Shown: positions 36,454-48,996, counted from the first letter of the stretch. The stretch: 64,000 nucleotides of DNA from Dictyophora rubrovolvata (GCA_029959195.1 CP114124.1:2117102-2181101), one strand, 5' to 3'. Made by a program: numbers and translations. Notes: generated by a model from the letters alone, not told the origin.

Positions 36454-37787
36454 TTTTGTCGTTGTTCTTTTCTTTTCTTTTTTCCTTTTTATATTTCCCC
36501 CCTTTTTTTCCCTTTTCATTTTGTGTTGTCAATGTGCTCTTGTCATCCCATCACCCTCACCACCACCACCACCACCCAGTCTTTGTCATTGATAGAAGAA
36601 GATCCATGTAAATATAACTTAATCTACTCTTGTTTTCGAGATAGTTTGGCGTGAACTTGGTTGGTTTAAGTAGAACCCAAACCCCACTTGACATTCAAAC
36701 GCTATCAACCAAATCCGTCTCTTGTCCATACATATTTCGCTAACTAGACTTCTTCAAGACCACCTTGTAATAAGCACGCTTGCGAATGATAATGGAGAAT
36801 TTTGGCATCGTTCAAATGGTTTTGATACCTGTAGTAATTAAATTCAGGTTACCTGAATAAACAGACATGATGAGCGTATCGAACGTACAGGCTTTACCAT
36901 CCCGCGTACCGAAGCGCACTCGAAGAAGTATTGCAATAAAATATAACTTTTTGAATATCTTTGTGATTGATATTGATATCAATGATATGCGCTGTGAGGA
37001 GTACACAGGAAGGAAAAAGGAACCAGTGTCAGTGTCAGTGTCAATGTGAGTCGCAAATATGAGGGTATGTGATAGATATTGGAGTGTAAGATGTGATTTT
37101 GTAATGAATAAACAATGAGGGGATCAACGCAGTCGTGCGAAGAGGTTCGTTTGCCTGGAAACTCGAGCTCAAAAGAAATAGTCACGGTTTAGAGGGGGGT
37201 AAATAATCTGATATTTTCCTGAATTAAACTACTCGATTTTATATACAATCTGGTTAATGTATGAGTCGGGAGGAAAAACGGGGAATTCAGTATCTATGTG
37301 TGATGGCATTAAAGAGGTAGAGAAAATGTAGAAGAAAATGGAAGACGAGGAATGGCGTTGTAAAATGGAAAGTAAAGGCGAAAGATATTATACTCAATGT
37401 CGATCGCGATTGGAATGCACGCTTGAACGATTTTTTGAAATAGACACTGGGGGACGAAAATACTGTGGCATACATAAGTGTTAGAAAAGACTAAGGCTTT
37501 TATAACCGTTAGCCGGCTAGTTTTACCCGAGTTGTATGAGTGGTGGTTAAGAACTTGGTCATGAACACGGGGACAAGGAGATATAGTCTTGCGATGCCAA
37601 GTTATTTCTGGTATGGCTTGTACCATATCTACCTGAGAGCAGTGCCGCTAATTATAAAGCGCTGGTGGTCCAAACGCGTCATTGTCGAGTCGTCTATTTT
37701 CGTTCAAGTTCGATTTTCTTCTGAGTCGTTTCCGCCCTCAACAATATCTCCGGCCAATTCATGACTTCCTCGAATACGTTTACCCTA
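36454..37787. other. Intergenic with degenerate direct-repeat segments
   Basis: UFD4 3' flank (CAC trinucleotide run near 36558-36576). From about 36690 onward pieces match 41345-41700 in direct orientation. No gene. Confidence 0.5.
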
Positions 37788-38290
37788 CATTAGTAGCACT
37801 ACGCATAAGCTTAGACACAAGACAAACGTTAAAGGAGAGAACCGCATTGACCAACCAACATCAATTGCCACAAATTCCGACTGTGGATTTGTGGAGGAGC
37901 GGATGAGATTTACAAGTTCTTCCGGATCTGGCTGGGGGGTGGTAGATTTCGCAACTGGATAGGGATCCCACCATCTTTCGAGGACATCGACTACGTTTTT
38001 GGGGGTGGAATTTCCGGCTTTGGTAGCATATATTTGGTAGGAAGCTGCCAGTGAGTGATGAAGGCAGAAAAAGGAAGCGGATATATTATACCTATGTACT
38101 AACCGACCCCCATTTATATGTGTCAAAGTCTGGGTCTTCAACAATACTTGAATAATAAGATCGGTTTTTGTTACCGGAAACCTCGGGGGCACAAGAGCTG
38201 GCAGCGAAACATCTTTCCCCCCTGATGTATGTATAATTCCAAATCCGGATTGTCGTTTCGCTCAGACTGTCCAAATGCAATTCGAGATGA
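36690..38290. repeat. Direct segmental duplicate X of the arsenite methyltransferase 3' region
   Basis: Blocks near 36690-36800, 37740-37850 and 37965-38290 match 41345-41455, 41565-41645 and 41680-41700/42040-42290 in the same order and orientation, with gaps. The two cerato-platanin genes lie between the copies. Confidence 0.7.
37788..38250 (-). pseudogene. Fragment: arsenite methyltransferase C-terminus joined to a rhodanese-like start
   Basis: Minus strand. The upstream part matches the last two exons of the 42.0-43.4 kb methyltransferase (VEDPDFD, then [10 protein letters not shown]...KNVVDV across the same intron). It then continues past that gene's stop into LERWWDPYPVAKST and PEELVNLIRSSTNPQSEF-VAIDV, which resembles the start of a rhodanese/Cdc25-type domain as in fungal Acr2-like arsenate reductases, and stops at a GTTGGT donor. 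No methyltransferase core lies nearby. It looks like the remnant of a longer gene. Confidence 0.55.
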
Positions 38291-38692
38291 CCGCGTACTG
38301 AGATAATTGGCGATATTGTTTACATACGTACCTTGCCACAGTTTACCATATCAAGATGCAAACTCTGTGCTACTAAACCCGGGCCGGTTTCGGCAACTTT
38401 CGATTGACAGTGTACAAATTCACCTGTGTTTAAACTTTAAACTTTAACACACGCCTAAAGGAACCTTTGCGAATATAGAACTTCACATGTTAAACTTCGA
38501 AGAAGAAAGATTCAAAGGTTCACAATCACATAGGTTCACATTCGAACATGTCATCGCTTCAAGTTAATTAAGAAACTGGGAGTTGTATTCATCGAGAAGC
38601 AGAGACTGGAAGGAAGAACACGGAGTAGCAGAATACGAAATTATCATTAACTGTTAAAACATTATCAAGAAATTATCTCTTTATTTCCCAAT
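38291..38692. other. Intergenic, no gene seen
   Basis: Simple-sequence stretches such as TTAAACTTTAAACTTTAA near 38435-38452 and several TTCACA words. 3' flank of cerato-platanin 1. Confidence 0.4.
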
Positions 38693-39206
38693 TTACAGTC
38701 CGCATTGAGATTTGGGGACTTGTACGGCGGTCACCTCCGCAAAGCCAAGCTGAACGGCTCGTCCGTTTGTCAAAAAGTCCAGTGTTTCTTGGGCAACGTT
38801 GAAGCCACCAGGAGCTGTATCGATGGCCGTTACTATCGAACGAAAAAAAAAGGTTCAGGGCTTAAAAAGCTGTTGTTTTTTTAAAAAAAGTACATTTTCA
38901 CTTACCTATCGCAGTCTTTCCTTGGAACGTCAAAGACCAACATGATCCGCAGTTGGGGCTGCCAAATCCAGCAATAGCACTCGCGCCACCGATGTTAGGG
39001 AATGTGGGCAAAGAGCTGAAATTGGTGAATCTAGGTTCAAGACCGTTTGGACCATTGCTGCAGGCGACGGAGTTGAGACTTCCAGCTGGATTGTCATATG
39101 TGTTATCGAAGGTAACTTTAGCAGTGAACGGAGTAGGACCCGAGCTGCTAGGGAGTGCAGCGACGAAGAAGGGGAGGGCGAGTGAGAGGAAAGTGAGCGC
39201 GTGCAT
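38693..39206 (-). CDS. Cerato-platanin 1 (secreted)
   Basis: Two exons (high to low): 39206-38906 and 38832-38693; 441 nt, 146 aa, usual for the family. Signal peptide of about 18 residues (MHALTFLSLALPFFVAAL). Cerato-platanin marks: VTFDNTYDNPAGSL, VACSNGPNGL, FPNIGGASAIAGFGSPNCGS-CW, and a C-terminal QCGL; the four conserved Cys of the two disulfides are present. The family forms small double-psi beta-barrels in the fungal wall or medium that bind chitin oligomers, loosen cellulose or act as elicitors. Head-to-head with a paralogue at 40.6 kb. A TATA-like ATAAAAA (minus strand) lies at 39283-39289. Confidence 0.92.
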
Positions 39207-40554
39207 ACTTGTGTTTCTGAACTTGAGACTGTAGAATTGTTCAAGAATCGAACTGAAGAAACAATGCTCTCAGAAATGCCTCTTTTTATGCATTTCGGGA
39301 TTATTGCATCCAACAAGTAACAAATTAGTAGCCTTATAATTTTAGTGGAGTATTCGGCATCCTAAAGGACCGGTGCAACTTGAGCCGTTTGCAAGTTAGG
39401 AAAATTGGAATTCAACCACACTGCACAAGAGCACGAGTGAGAGCACAGCTCAAGCCTAAGCCTTGAGCGTGCGTGAGCTTGATGGAAATTGAAAGTACCA
39501 TCTGGGTATGTTGAAAGATCATGAGATCTAGGGTAAATTGAAAAAACATTCAAATTGTTAGGTAACGTCCGCTGCTAATTCGCGACTCTTCATACACACC
39601 TGTCATTATATTGTTTGATAATCATGCCAAACCATGTGATGTAATTAATAAATAAGCGCACTTTAAGCTTGATGTTTTCAATCGGAACTACGGCCACGTC
39701 GCACGTGAGGCTAACAAGGTCACGTTCAATTCCAAGCTTCCAAGTACAACTTAAAGCCAAGGGCCAAAGATGCAAATGTCCATACAGGTAAAACGTTTGA
39801 AATCCAACTGAATGTGAAATAAGTGGCCGCGAGTTCCAACGAAGCTCAATAGACGCAGGCCGAACGATACCGCCGTACCGGGTGGTATCATAAAGGTCAC
39901 AGATATCAATCTCATCTTCGTCAGCTGCAGGCTCCAGCTTCGCTGGATGCTTTAATTAAGTAGTTCCCGAAGAAGCTGTAAGTCTATTACAGAAGCTGGA
40001 GAAGTTAGAACGTGGGATTCATAAGAAAATGTGATGGAACGTCAGAATGATGCCCCCGGAATTTGAACGATTGATGTGCGTACATTGCATTTCCCGCTGC
40101 AGATTTCATTGAATTAGATTCTGTGTTTAAGTCGTACGCACATGCTCTGGTTAAACAAAGTTGAAATTCTGCCGGCTCTTGGGCAAATTTCAGGTGGTAC
40201 CTTCACAGACCTAGCGCGCGTTAAAACTCCGAAGTTCCGGCTCTGCTTCTGGTTCGGCGCTCGGCGCTGGAGTAAGCGAGAGAGCACTGAATAGCGTTTG
40301 AGGGTTGTCACACAGATTCACCTTTTCACCTCTTTCTTTCATGTCATAAACTTCTTCTTCTTCTGCTGTTCCATGAGGGTGCCAGTCCCAGCAGTGGTCG
40401 CGGCGACTACGGCCGTTCAACCGCCCCACCTGTTCTTCTACGCTAAGCAAAGAAGAACGAAAACACACATGGTGGGGACATACATACATAGAGTATATAT
40501 ATACCTCTCATTCATCTCGAGACTAACGACAACAGAAGCCTAGGTCAAGATACG
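39207..40554. promoter_or_regulatory. Shared divergent upstream region of two cerato-platanin genes
   Basis: 1.35 kb between head-to-head paralogues. TATA-like sites lie at both ends (39283-39289 minus; about 40494-40503 plus). No gene in between is supported. Confidence 0.5.
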
Positions 40555-41055
40555 ATGAAATCCTTCTCGACTTTCGCTACTAGCATTGCTATCCTCTCTG
40601 CCTTCGCAGTCCAAACTCAGGCTCAATCCACAGTCTCCGTATCATTCGATAACACTTACGACAACCCTAATGGCAGTCTCGCAACTGTCGCTTGCAGCAA
40701 CGGTCCAAATGGGCTCTTGTCCAGATTCCCTACATTTGGTTCCTTGCCGTCTTTCCCCAACATAGGAGGTGCGCAAGCCGTTGCTGGATTCGGTAGCCCC
40801 AATTGTGGGACATGTTGGAAGTTAACGTTCAACGGAACGAGTATCAATGGTGAGTTGCTGTTTGCGGTGTGATGTTTGGATGCCCTGAGTACTGATAAAA
40901 TATGCCTTTGTTTAGTGTTGGCTATTGATGTTGCATTGAATGGATTCAACATCGCCGAAGCAGCGTTGAACACGCTAACTCACGGCCAAGCCGGATTCGT
41001 GGGCCGTATCAATGCTATAGCAACTCAAGTAAATGCTTCTGTCTGTGGATTGTAA
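40555..41055 (+). CDS. Cerato-platanin 2 (secreted)
   Basis: Two exons, 40555-40849 and 40916-41055; 435 nt, 144 aa. Signal peptide of about 23 residues ending TQA-Q. Motifs as in the other copy: VSFDNTYDNPNGSL, VACSNGPNGL, FPNIGGAQAVAGFGSPNCGT-CW and SVCGL at the end; four Cys. The intron falls at the same codon and phase as in cerato-platanin 1, so the pair arose by duplication. Secreted, acting at the wall or on a plant host or substrate. Confidence 0.93.
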
Positions 41056-42016
41056 TAAGTGGACACATGCGCTCGATTTTTTCTATGGCATCATCATACC
41101 ATCACTTCTTCTCTTTGGTCATTTTGTTTTCCCGAAGATCGCACGAAGCTCATGTCGTTCCGAGGAGAGTCTGTTATACTTGTGCTAACACGTCAATAAA
41201 AAAATGATGATATTATGTAAGGTTTAATAACATTGTGGCATATCATTATCAAGTACACGAGGTATACGAGTGAACGAGAGATGGATTATGACACGGCGGT
41301 TGTTTAAGAATTCGGGATTATGGAAATAGTACCAGTCATGATCAAGTGTCGCCATATTCAAACGCTATCGACCAAATCTGTCTCTTGTCTATATCTCGCT
41401 AACAAGCCTTCAAAACCATCTTGTAATATGTACGCTTGCAAATGATCGTGAGGAACTATCGAACGGGCTTACCACCTCCCGCATCGAAGCGCACTCTATT
41501 CCAATACTTTTTGAATACTCTTGTGATTTTCGAAGAATTCTTGTCTTAAAGCTTGTTTGGGAAATATCTCCGCCAATTCATGACTTCCTCGAATACGCTC
41601 ACCCTACATTAGTAGACAAGACAAACGTTAAAAAGGAAAACCGCACGCACGACACAGCGATTGGATTATAATATTAGGGATCCCACCGCCTTTCGAGGTG
41701 TAAGGTCTCTAATAGAAATATTTAGCAGTTTCGATCTTGCAGATGATATAGCTTGTGAAATACGTCGAGTTATTTCTCAGAGCGAACGATGAGAGTGTTA
41801 AATTTTCGTAATATTCGAGGCCTGAAAGAAAAATAGCATACAAGGTTTTTTATATGTTTTTAGATGTTCACAAAAAAGGATGAAAAAAAAAGGAAAAGTT
41901 GAGTCAGAAATATGAGTCAAAAAGATATATACAGTATATGAGTTGGGGAGGTGATTCAGAGTTGTTAATGACTTGTTGATTAATCGTTCGCGGCGTGTTT
42001 CGGGTGAAATCGACCT
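41056..42016. other. Intergenic with direct-repeat segments (copy Y)
   Basis: Blocks near 41345-41455, 41565-41645 and 41680-41700 match 36690-37980. The last encodes LERRWDP-like sequence on minus strand, out of the present gene. No gene. Confidence 0.5.
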
Positions 42017-43377
42017 TTACACGAGGAGAACGTCCAAGTCGACTACATTTGTGGGGATGGGCGTTCCGGCTTTGGTAGCATATATTTGATACGAAGCTGG
42101 GGCGATAAGATAGTTAAAATGCAGAAAAAGGAAGCGGATCATGATATATTATGTGTACTAACCAACCCATTTGTTTGCGTCGAAGTCTGGATTTTCAACA
42201 ATACTCGGATTAGACTGGGTTTTGTCACCAGAAACCTCAGATTTTTTGGGGGCACAAGAGTTGGTAGTTGCTGAAGCAGCAGAAGGTCGAGCACAGCATC
42301 CAACACCGTTCGTCGTTCCCGCATTATCTGTCGTGTGATATACGTTTATGTCGCTCTTCGTATCAACGAATAAAACGTCTTTTAAGAAACAAAATTATCT
42401 TTGATTAGCAATTCATTCACTACTGGAGGAAAGGAAAGATTGTACCATTTGAGTTGAATCCCGCATCACCAAGAATTATTTTGTACTCCTCCACTTCGAT
42501 GGCACCAGAAATACATCCGACGTATGCTCCTATATCGTTTCTGATTTCATCTGGAAGAGGAACCTTGGCGATTATCTTCATGTTAGAGACGAATTGGTTA
42601 GTAAGTAACAAGCTTTCACATTGCTAGATGGCATAAGGCATACGTACATCATCCAAAACGATTCTTCCTCCAGGCTTTAAAATGCGATAGACCTCCCTCA
42701 TAAGATCGACTTTTCCCGCCTGTGGCAGTAAATTCACCACGCAGTTGGATAAAATGCAATCAACCGATTCTGATTTGATAGGTAACTTGTCCGTCAGTAA
42801 GGTCTGAACAAAAGTTACTTGAGGTGGTTTCAAGTTCCTTTTAGCCGCGTTACGACGAGCTAGCGCAATCATGTCCTATTAGATATAAAAACCCATGTGT
42901 GTAAGTCGGAAAAACTTATTGGTAAAATAGTGATTCGAAATTACTGCAGATCCATCTAATCCAATCGCACGTCCGGTGGGGCCTACTTTTGCCGCAGCTA
43001 GGAAGATATCGATACCGCCTCCCGAGCCTAAATCGACAACCACCTCTCCCTAGAACCGTGTGAGAAATCCGAGTTTCTACTTCTACTTTGAAGAACATCA
43101 CAGCTAACCGGCTTAATGGTGGCGGATGCGACGGGATTTCCGCAACTCAACCCCATGTTTGATTCGACAGGGATGGATTCCAGTTGTTCCTTGGTATATC
43201 CAAAGGCCTCGGCCACGCCATTAGCATCTATTATATGCCAACAAGGTAAACAAACATCCACTCTCCGAGTCTTTTCATTTTCTTACAAGAGGAAGTCACG
43301 CCAAGCTTTGCCTTAGCACCGTATGCTTCAGTAACTAGCTGGGAAATGTTTTGTTCTGACAGAACTGCAGCGGCCAT
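42017..43377 (-). CDS. AS3MT: Arsenite S-adenosylmethionine methyltransferase
   Basis: Seven exons (high to low): 43377-43287, 43227-43109, 43049-42945, 42875-42648, 42575-42446, 42378-42163, 42096-42017; 969 nt, 322 aa. It should methylate As(III) with SAM in the cytosol, a detoxification step. The SAM site is [17 protein letters not shown] (about 73-90), followed by [12 protein letters not shown] upstream and [13 protein letters not shown] downstream. The three arsenic-binding Cys of the family are there: Cys59 (GLSCGNP), Cys150 (LSNCVVNL) and Cys202 (VGCISGA). Another Cys pair (GVGCCARP) lies in the C-terminal tail. The last 20 residues match a fragment at 38.0-38.3 kb that continues into a rhodanese-like domain; here the frame ends DLDVLLV instead, perhaps after loss of that domain. 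Confidence 0.93.
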
Positions 43378-44203
43378 TGTTGGGTGGTGAGAGAGAGAGA
43401 GCTGAGTGAGTGAGACCGAGTTGACTGGCCTGACTCCGGGTTTTAAACTTACGTTAACGGGCGCTAAACCGAAAATTTTAGCTATTTGCGCTAAAAACGA
43501 GGTAATTTACATGACCAAGATTGCGCAATTGATTGATGTCGTACCTGGGCCTGAGGAGTGATAATGAGTCAATAATATACATATCATGTATCAACAATAT
43601 ACATGCGGGATCATATTGCGACAATATTGCCAATGCACAGCAACAAAACATCTATACTAAGAGAAGTCTTGGCATTACGTCTAGACTAGTTTCTTTTTGT
43701 ACAATGTCATGTCGTTTTAATACACACGGTGAATGGCATTCAGTAACAATGCTACAGAGCCTGACTAAGCCAGCATAGCGATTTCTCCTCCGTCAACTTT
43801 CGTACATCTCTGCACCCAACTCCTCCAACCCGTAAAGCCAGAGCCGCCTTTGTGACGCGATTATGTTGACAGTGACTGCTCGATCGCACTGCGGAAAACC
43901 CATTTATGTTGTTGAGAGCATGGGAAACTAACGAGTCACTTGGGGCAAAGATCCGAAAAACGGTTTCTTCCGAGTCCTGTTTACCCTGCTACTGATAAAT
44001 ATAAGATCCGACATATAAATATAACTTTATCTACTCTCATTTTAGGTGACATGACATTAGGCATCGTGGATTATTGATTATTATCTTGCATGCTCTGTTC
44101 ATTTTGAAGTGGAAGACAGGAATCAAGGAAGCATACAGCGGGCATGTATATAGCATGGAGTATATGAAGCATGAACACCAAGTAAAAGCGAGATACAAGC
44201 TTT
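43378..44203. other. Methyltransferase promoter region and RPS4 3' flank
   Basis: Both neighbours are on minus, so this holds the methyltransferase promoter. A GA repeat lies at 43391-43401. A 40-base stretch near 44007-44045 resembles the UFD4 3' flank at 36601-36640. No gene. Confidence 0.4.
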
Positions 44204-45370
44204 TTATTGCTCAGCTGCAGCAGCGGCACGACGTCTCTTGAGATCTCTTTCTTCGGAAATCGTGAGCTTGTTACCTTTACCTTTCGGTAAAGAGATCCAT
44301 GGCTTGTTGCCTTGCCCGATGACGAAAATGTTGGTAAGACTAAATAAAGGCAGTAAAATAAGATGCAATGTTTCTCGTAGACATAAAGTTAACCATACCG
44401 GGTAGCGAACGAACGCTCAAGACTGTCTTTAACGTGGACGATATCGAAACCACCATGGTGTCTCTCACGATGGGTGATAACACCAACACGACCCATGTTA
44501 CGACCACCAGTGATCATGCAGACATTTCCAACATCGAATTTCACAAAGTCCGTGATCTTGTTTTGCTCAATGTCGAAGCGGACGGTGTCGTTGGCGCGGA
44601 TCATGGGGTCGGGGTACCGAATGGTGCGACCATCGTGAGTGACGACGTGGGGAACACCACGGTTACCAACAGCGAGGCGTCTGACTTTTAAGAGCTTGTA
44701 TGAAGCTTCTTCGGGGGTTATACGGTGGATCGTGAACCGCCCTTTAACGTCGTATAGAATACGGAAGTGTTCGCCGGATTTTTCGAGAGAAATAACATCT
44801 GCGAACAAAAAAAAAGGTCGCGTAGAAGAAAGTCCAAGTAATAGATGTGATTATTTATATTTACCTTGGAATCCGGTGGGGTAGGTAGTATCAGTTCGTA
44901 CTTTGCCATCAATCTTCACGAGTCGTTGGGCGGTGATCAAGGTAACTTCACGACCGGTCAAAGCATACTTGAGACGATTACGGAGGAGAATAGTAAGAGG
45001 GAGGGATTCGCGAAGCTTGTGGGGACCAGGAGATGGACGAGGAGCCTAGAGAAAAAAAAAGCCTCCCGTTTAACAAAGCTGAGGGGGGGGGGGTGCGAGG
45101 CTTCCTGAAACAGGACCTACATAAGTTCCACTGAGTTTGTCCAGCATCCATGAGCTAGGAGCTGCGAGACGCTTTAAATGCTTTTTAGGTCCTCTTGCCT
45201 AGAAAAAAAAAGCCAGTTAGAAAAAGCTTTTGCGGTATTGATAGAAAACCGTCATCCATAGGGTGATTGACCCATCCATCTTAATAAACTCTCATAGAAC
45301 CGGATTTTTTGCGATAATAAACCAGAAACGACTCCCCATGACACATTTAACCGACAGAAACACTCACCAT
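44204..45370 (-). CDS. RPS4: 40S ribosomal protein S4 (eS4)
   Basis: Five coding exons (high to low): 45370-45368, 45198-45121, 45045-44865, 44798-44399, 44339-44204; 798 nt, 265 aa, close to the usual 261-263. The first coding exon is only the ATG, directly followed by GTGAGT. The protein begins [20 protein letters not shown] and keeps the eS4 landmarks: [35 protein letters not shown], the KOW-like [11 protein letters not shown] and the basic C-terminus [11 protein letters not shown] structural component of the small ribosomal subunit that contacts 18S rRNA. Confidence 0.95.
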
Positions 45371-46476
45371 CTTGAAGTTTTAGTGGGTCGACGTCGCACA
45401 CGACGATGTATCTTGAGGAATGTCGGAGTTTGTAAAATTATGTTTTGCTGAGTCAGCAACTAACCCTGGCAAGCGCCGGCTTCTGTTTAACATCCAATCG
45501 TGAATTTTTCGTCAAGTAAATGCCGCGTCATCTTTAAAATCCCAATTACATCGCCGGTTTGCGTAAAAACAGCTGTATTTCACCATGTCATGATACATCC
45601 TCATACAGTCCTTCCGAATTAAAACGGGGGAAAAAAAGAGAGGAAGACTTTGGAAGCGGAAAAAAGTTTTCTATAACAAAATTGGGCGTAGTACGAGTAA
45701 GCTTCGCCGTCAAAGCTTCCCCATTTCCTCTGCCTTTGTATCCACCTAAATATTATTTAAACAGCCTCGTGTACACAGAAGCCTTTTTCAGTGATACTCG
45801 CAAACCCGATTGTCTAGTTTCGCTCCCCTAGAAGACAACTATGTTTCCGAGTCAACGATACCGAATGCTAGAATTCGACGATGGAAGTTCGGCCGCACTA
45901 CAAAAAAATAAATAATATCTACGATAAGTAAACAAAGATGCTCGAGAGATTCGGCCGATATGTTTTCTGAATATGAAGACAGAATAGAATAGAGTGTATT
46001 GATGTTTCACCAAACGATGCTAGGCCGAGACAATTCCTCTAATCTACCTATTTTCTTCAACAGAAGAAAAACCAATGACCTTCGCTCGAAACATTTAAGC
46101 TACTGGGAGGCGAAAATTCACGACATTCTAATAGAACACCTTGGAATCTTAGTAATCTACGGTGCTGGGATATCCAAATCTAACTCGCGTTTTACCTCAG
46201 GTTCAATTGGTGCGTTTCAGCTGGTCACATTTAAAATTATTCAAAGAGCTCAATACAGCAATATCTCACTAGAGCACTAGGTTCATCTTCGCTGAACTTC
46301 ATAGGGGAGTGTTTCAAATCAAGGGTTTATCTCCAGGAGCGAGGGTGAAAGAAGGAAAGTAAAGTTAAAATGCGCTAAACTTGATTAATAACTACATCAA
46401 GTAACATATGTATCAACGGTGAATGGTTTTGCAACAAATACATGTCAAAAGATTTATATTCTTATTATTAATTAAA
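45371..46476. other. Intergenic; RPS4 promoter side
   Basis: RPS4 5' leader and promoter at the left. No gene recognised in the rest. Confidence 0.4.
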
Positions 46477-48032
46477 CTAGAGATGACTCTTCATTAGTTC
46501 ATCAAAAATATTTTCGCACCAGTACGGATTGAAAGGTTGCTCCGAAGGTTTCAATCTATAAGAACCTTCATCGTCAGGTTGTCTGATAACCTGATACTGT
46601 CTGGGCAAATCGTTAAATAGGTAAATGTAAGACAGTCGGGGGATATTGGTAATTATGAATTTCAGCAGATCATCCATAACCTCTTGTTTCATGTTCTTCG
46701 CCAGCATTCCAAAGTGCGTCAGGTTTTGCAGTTTCGATATTTGCTTCGGGTTGTAAGAGAGAATACAGTCACATTGGTTCAACGAGCAACGCCACGTGCA
46801 CTTGTGGAAATATATACAAAGACGTTCCAGTTGCGGGAATGATTTGACGACGTCGTCGATCACACTCGTTGATTCCGAGTCCGTGTAGATGGTGCAGCTT
46901 CGGAGAGAACGAGCCAGCGAGTACGTCTCGGGATCGAATATCTGCAGGTTTGAGATGTGTTGGAGACGGGGTAAAATATCGGTGTGAACGGGAAAACTGC
47001 AGTGGAGCGATCGGAGTTGGGGCATTATATCGAGTGGGAGCCGAGTTTGAAACGGCTCGATATCATAAGCGAGCCCCTCCAAACGTAAGCACTCTAACTT
47101 TGGGTGCCTTTCCAAAAACTCGATGTATATATCGGGGCTTTTGTCTTGAGCGTGAAAAAGCTGCAATCTTCCTCCCAGCTCCAATTTCCTTAGCGAAGGC
47201 CAGTCAGCACTTTCCATTAAAGGAAGGTAGACGAAACATGCGTCCCAGCAGGTTAGCTTCAAAGTAAAATTGACAAGTGTCGAGCAGTCGAAAACCAATG
47301 TGTCCAATATCGGTTCTATTGTCGAATATAGATGATTGTCGTACAAATCGAGATCAACATAAAATGTTTTTAAAAATATGAAAGTGCAGCTCTATGTGGT
47401 TTTCTTTAAGCGAAACAAGCTTTTGCGATATTAATGGTTGATAACACGAGACGTACCGATAAGGTGTATCGCGGGACGTAGCCATTGGAAAGTACGAATC
47501 GTGTTAAATTTTTAACGATAAACGTGTCGAGATGGACTGACAAGGTGTTTGAGATGTAGGCGAAAATGTCACTGTATTCTTCCTTTGAAAATCGCCCGAG
47601 GATGGTGATGGATTGGCATCCAGTGAACTTGTCAAGATAGGCTAAGAAAGTTTCGAAATTGGAACGAGCGGTTTCAGGTTCAGGAAGCAGCTCATGATTT
47701 TCGTCCGTCCACTTTGTAACAAAGTTTTCGTCGATCCGAAAGATGGGTTGCCGTCGGATAGACGAGAGTTGTTGAAAACGAGAATTATCGCAAAGTTCCA
47801 GGTATCGAAACATTGAAGATGAACGCTGCGAAGTAGACAACTTCCGCCAGAATGCCGAGTCCGTCTCTGATGGACTGCAACTGACGCTGTGGAAGTGCAG
47901 ACGGTGCGTTGCGTCGATCATTTGATAAAACTCTTTACACGTTAAAGCAACGTGTAATAAGTCTTTGGGAGACTCGAGGAAGAGAAAGACATGTTCTATC
48001 GACTCGATGGGCAGTGTTTGGATGGTGGCCAT
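46477..48032 (-). CDS. F-box protein with leucine-rich C-terminal part
   Basis: Two exons (high to low): 48032-47457 and 47391-46477; 1491 nt, 496 aa. The N-terminus (LPIESIEHVFLFLESPKDLLHVALTCKEFYQ) fits an F-box at about 7-45, which docks on Skp1 in SCF ubiquitin ligases. The rest has irregular leucine-rich spacing (LRKLELGG, LECLRLEG, LRSLHCSF, LQNLTHFGML), as in agaricomycete F-box proteins that select substrates with LRR-like surfaces. These families are large and fast-evolving in mushrooms; the substrate is unknown. Confidence 0.85.
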
Positions 48033-48996
48033 TCCAAACGCATTGGGGATCAGCAGTGCAGCAGCTGCTTGTTTTTGCCGACAAATTTAAAACACCGATT
48101 GTCCAGACGGTCACTCTGCCGTTTGTGCCGTGTGGATGCGCACGGAAATATTTTTTCAGCTCAAAGGCCCAAAGGGAGGGGAGAGACAAAGGCTAGGCAC
48201 GAGACACAACTTGTAGATGGGCATTATATATATTCTGTGTCTGATGTTTATATATACTACACGGCGATGATTATTTAAATGTTAAGCGGCTTATATTTCA
48301 TCACAAAGACCTCAAACCACTCTGACCCGGGGATCTTTTCGAAGATAGTTATGCAAATCCATCTCCATTATCAAACTGGTTCAAGGATCGACTCGGTTGA
48401 GGGAACGTCTACCTTTATGGCTCAGTATAAAGACACCCTAAAGAGTTAATCAACAAGCCATCGATCTTATCTTGCCTTTTTAGACGCGTGCTTGACAAAG
48501 CTGTGAAAGATTTCTTATCTCTGGATTAAGTTTAAGTTTAAAAGCCATCAAGCGTTTGGAACTTACTGATACGCAGTGTCATGCATTACGCCCGCGGAGA
48601 GATCCACAAACCACCCTTAGCAAGCTCTTTACTTCTTCCGGCTCCATATTCATTGCGGAACGTTTCCTCTCGTTGTGCTTCAGAACGCATCCCGTTTCGG
48701 GTATCTTCACGGCCTAGCAATGCAGCAATAGCCTTATGGAACCATCGAGTTGAACAAAGTAGGTGCTTGTTTTAAAACTGAACATTCGAGTTAATTTCTT
48801 GTCTCGAAAATCAACGTACGTCTACAGGTCTCAAAAAGATCTAGATGCGATTTGGCTGTGATATGGTCATCGATCCATATCCGTTGTTGACAACAAAGGT
48901 AAACCTACCCTTCCAAAGTCTTTCCTTGCCGAAATTGCTCGACCCGTTTCTTAATTTAATAGCTACTTCACGATCGTTCAAGCTGGACTCTTCAAT
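48033..48996. other. Intergenic, no gene seen
   Basis: F-box promoter side, then low-information sequence leading to the first family I remnant. Confidence 0.4.

Noticed and set aside
44368-44691. Plus-strand open frame over RPS4
   Set aside because: Antisense to conserved ribosomal protein codons.
45202-45367. Possible snoRNA in the long first intron of RPS4
   Set aside because: A C-box-like TGGATGA is present on the minus strand, but no D box at a suitable distance and no closing stem.
45559-45831. 90-codon open frame in the RPS4 upstream region
   Set aside because: No homology, no splice sites of note; expected by chance.
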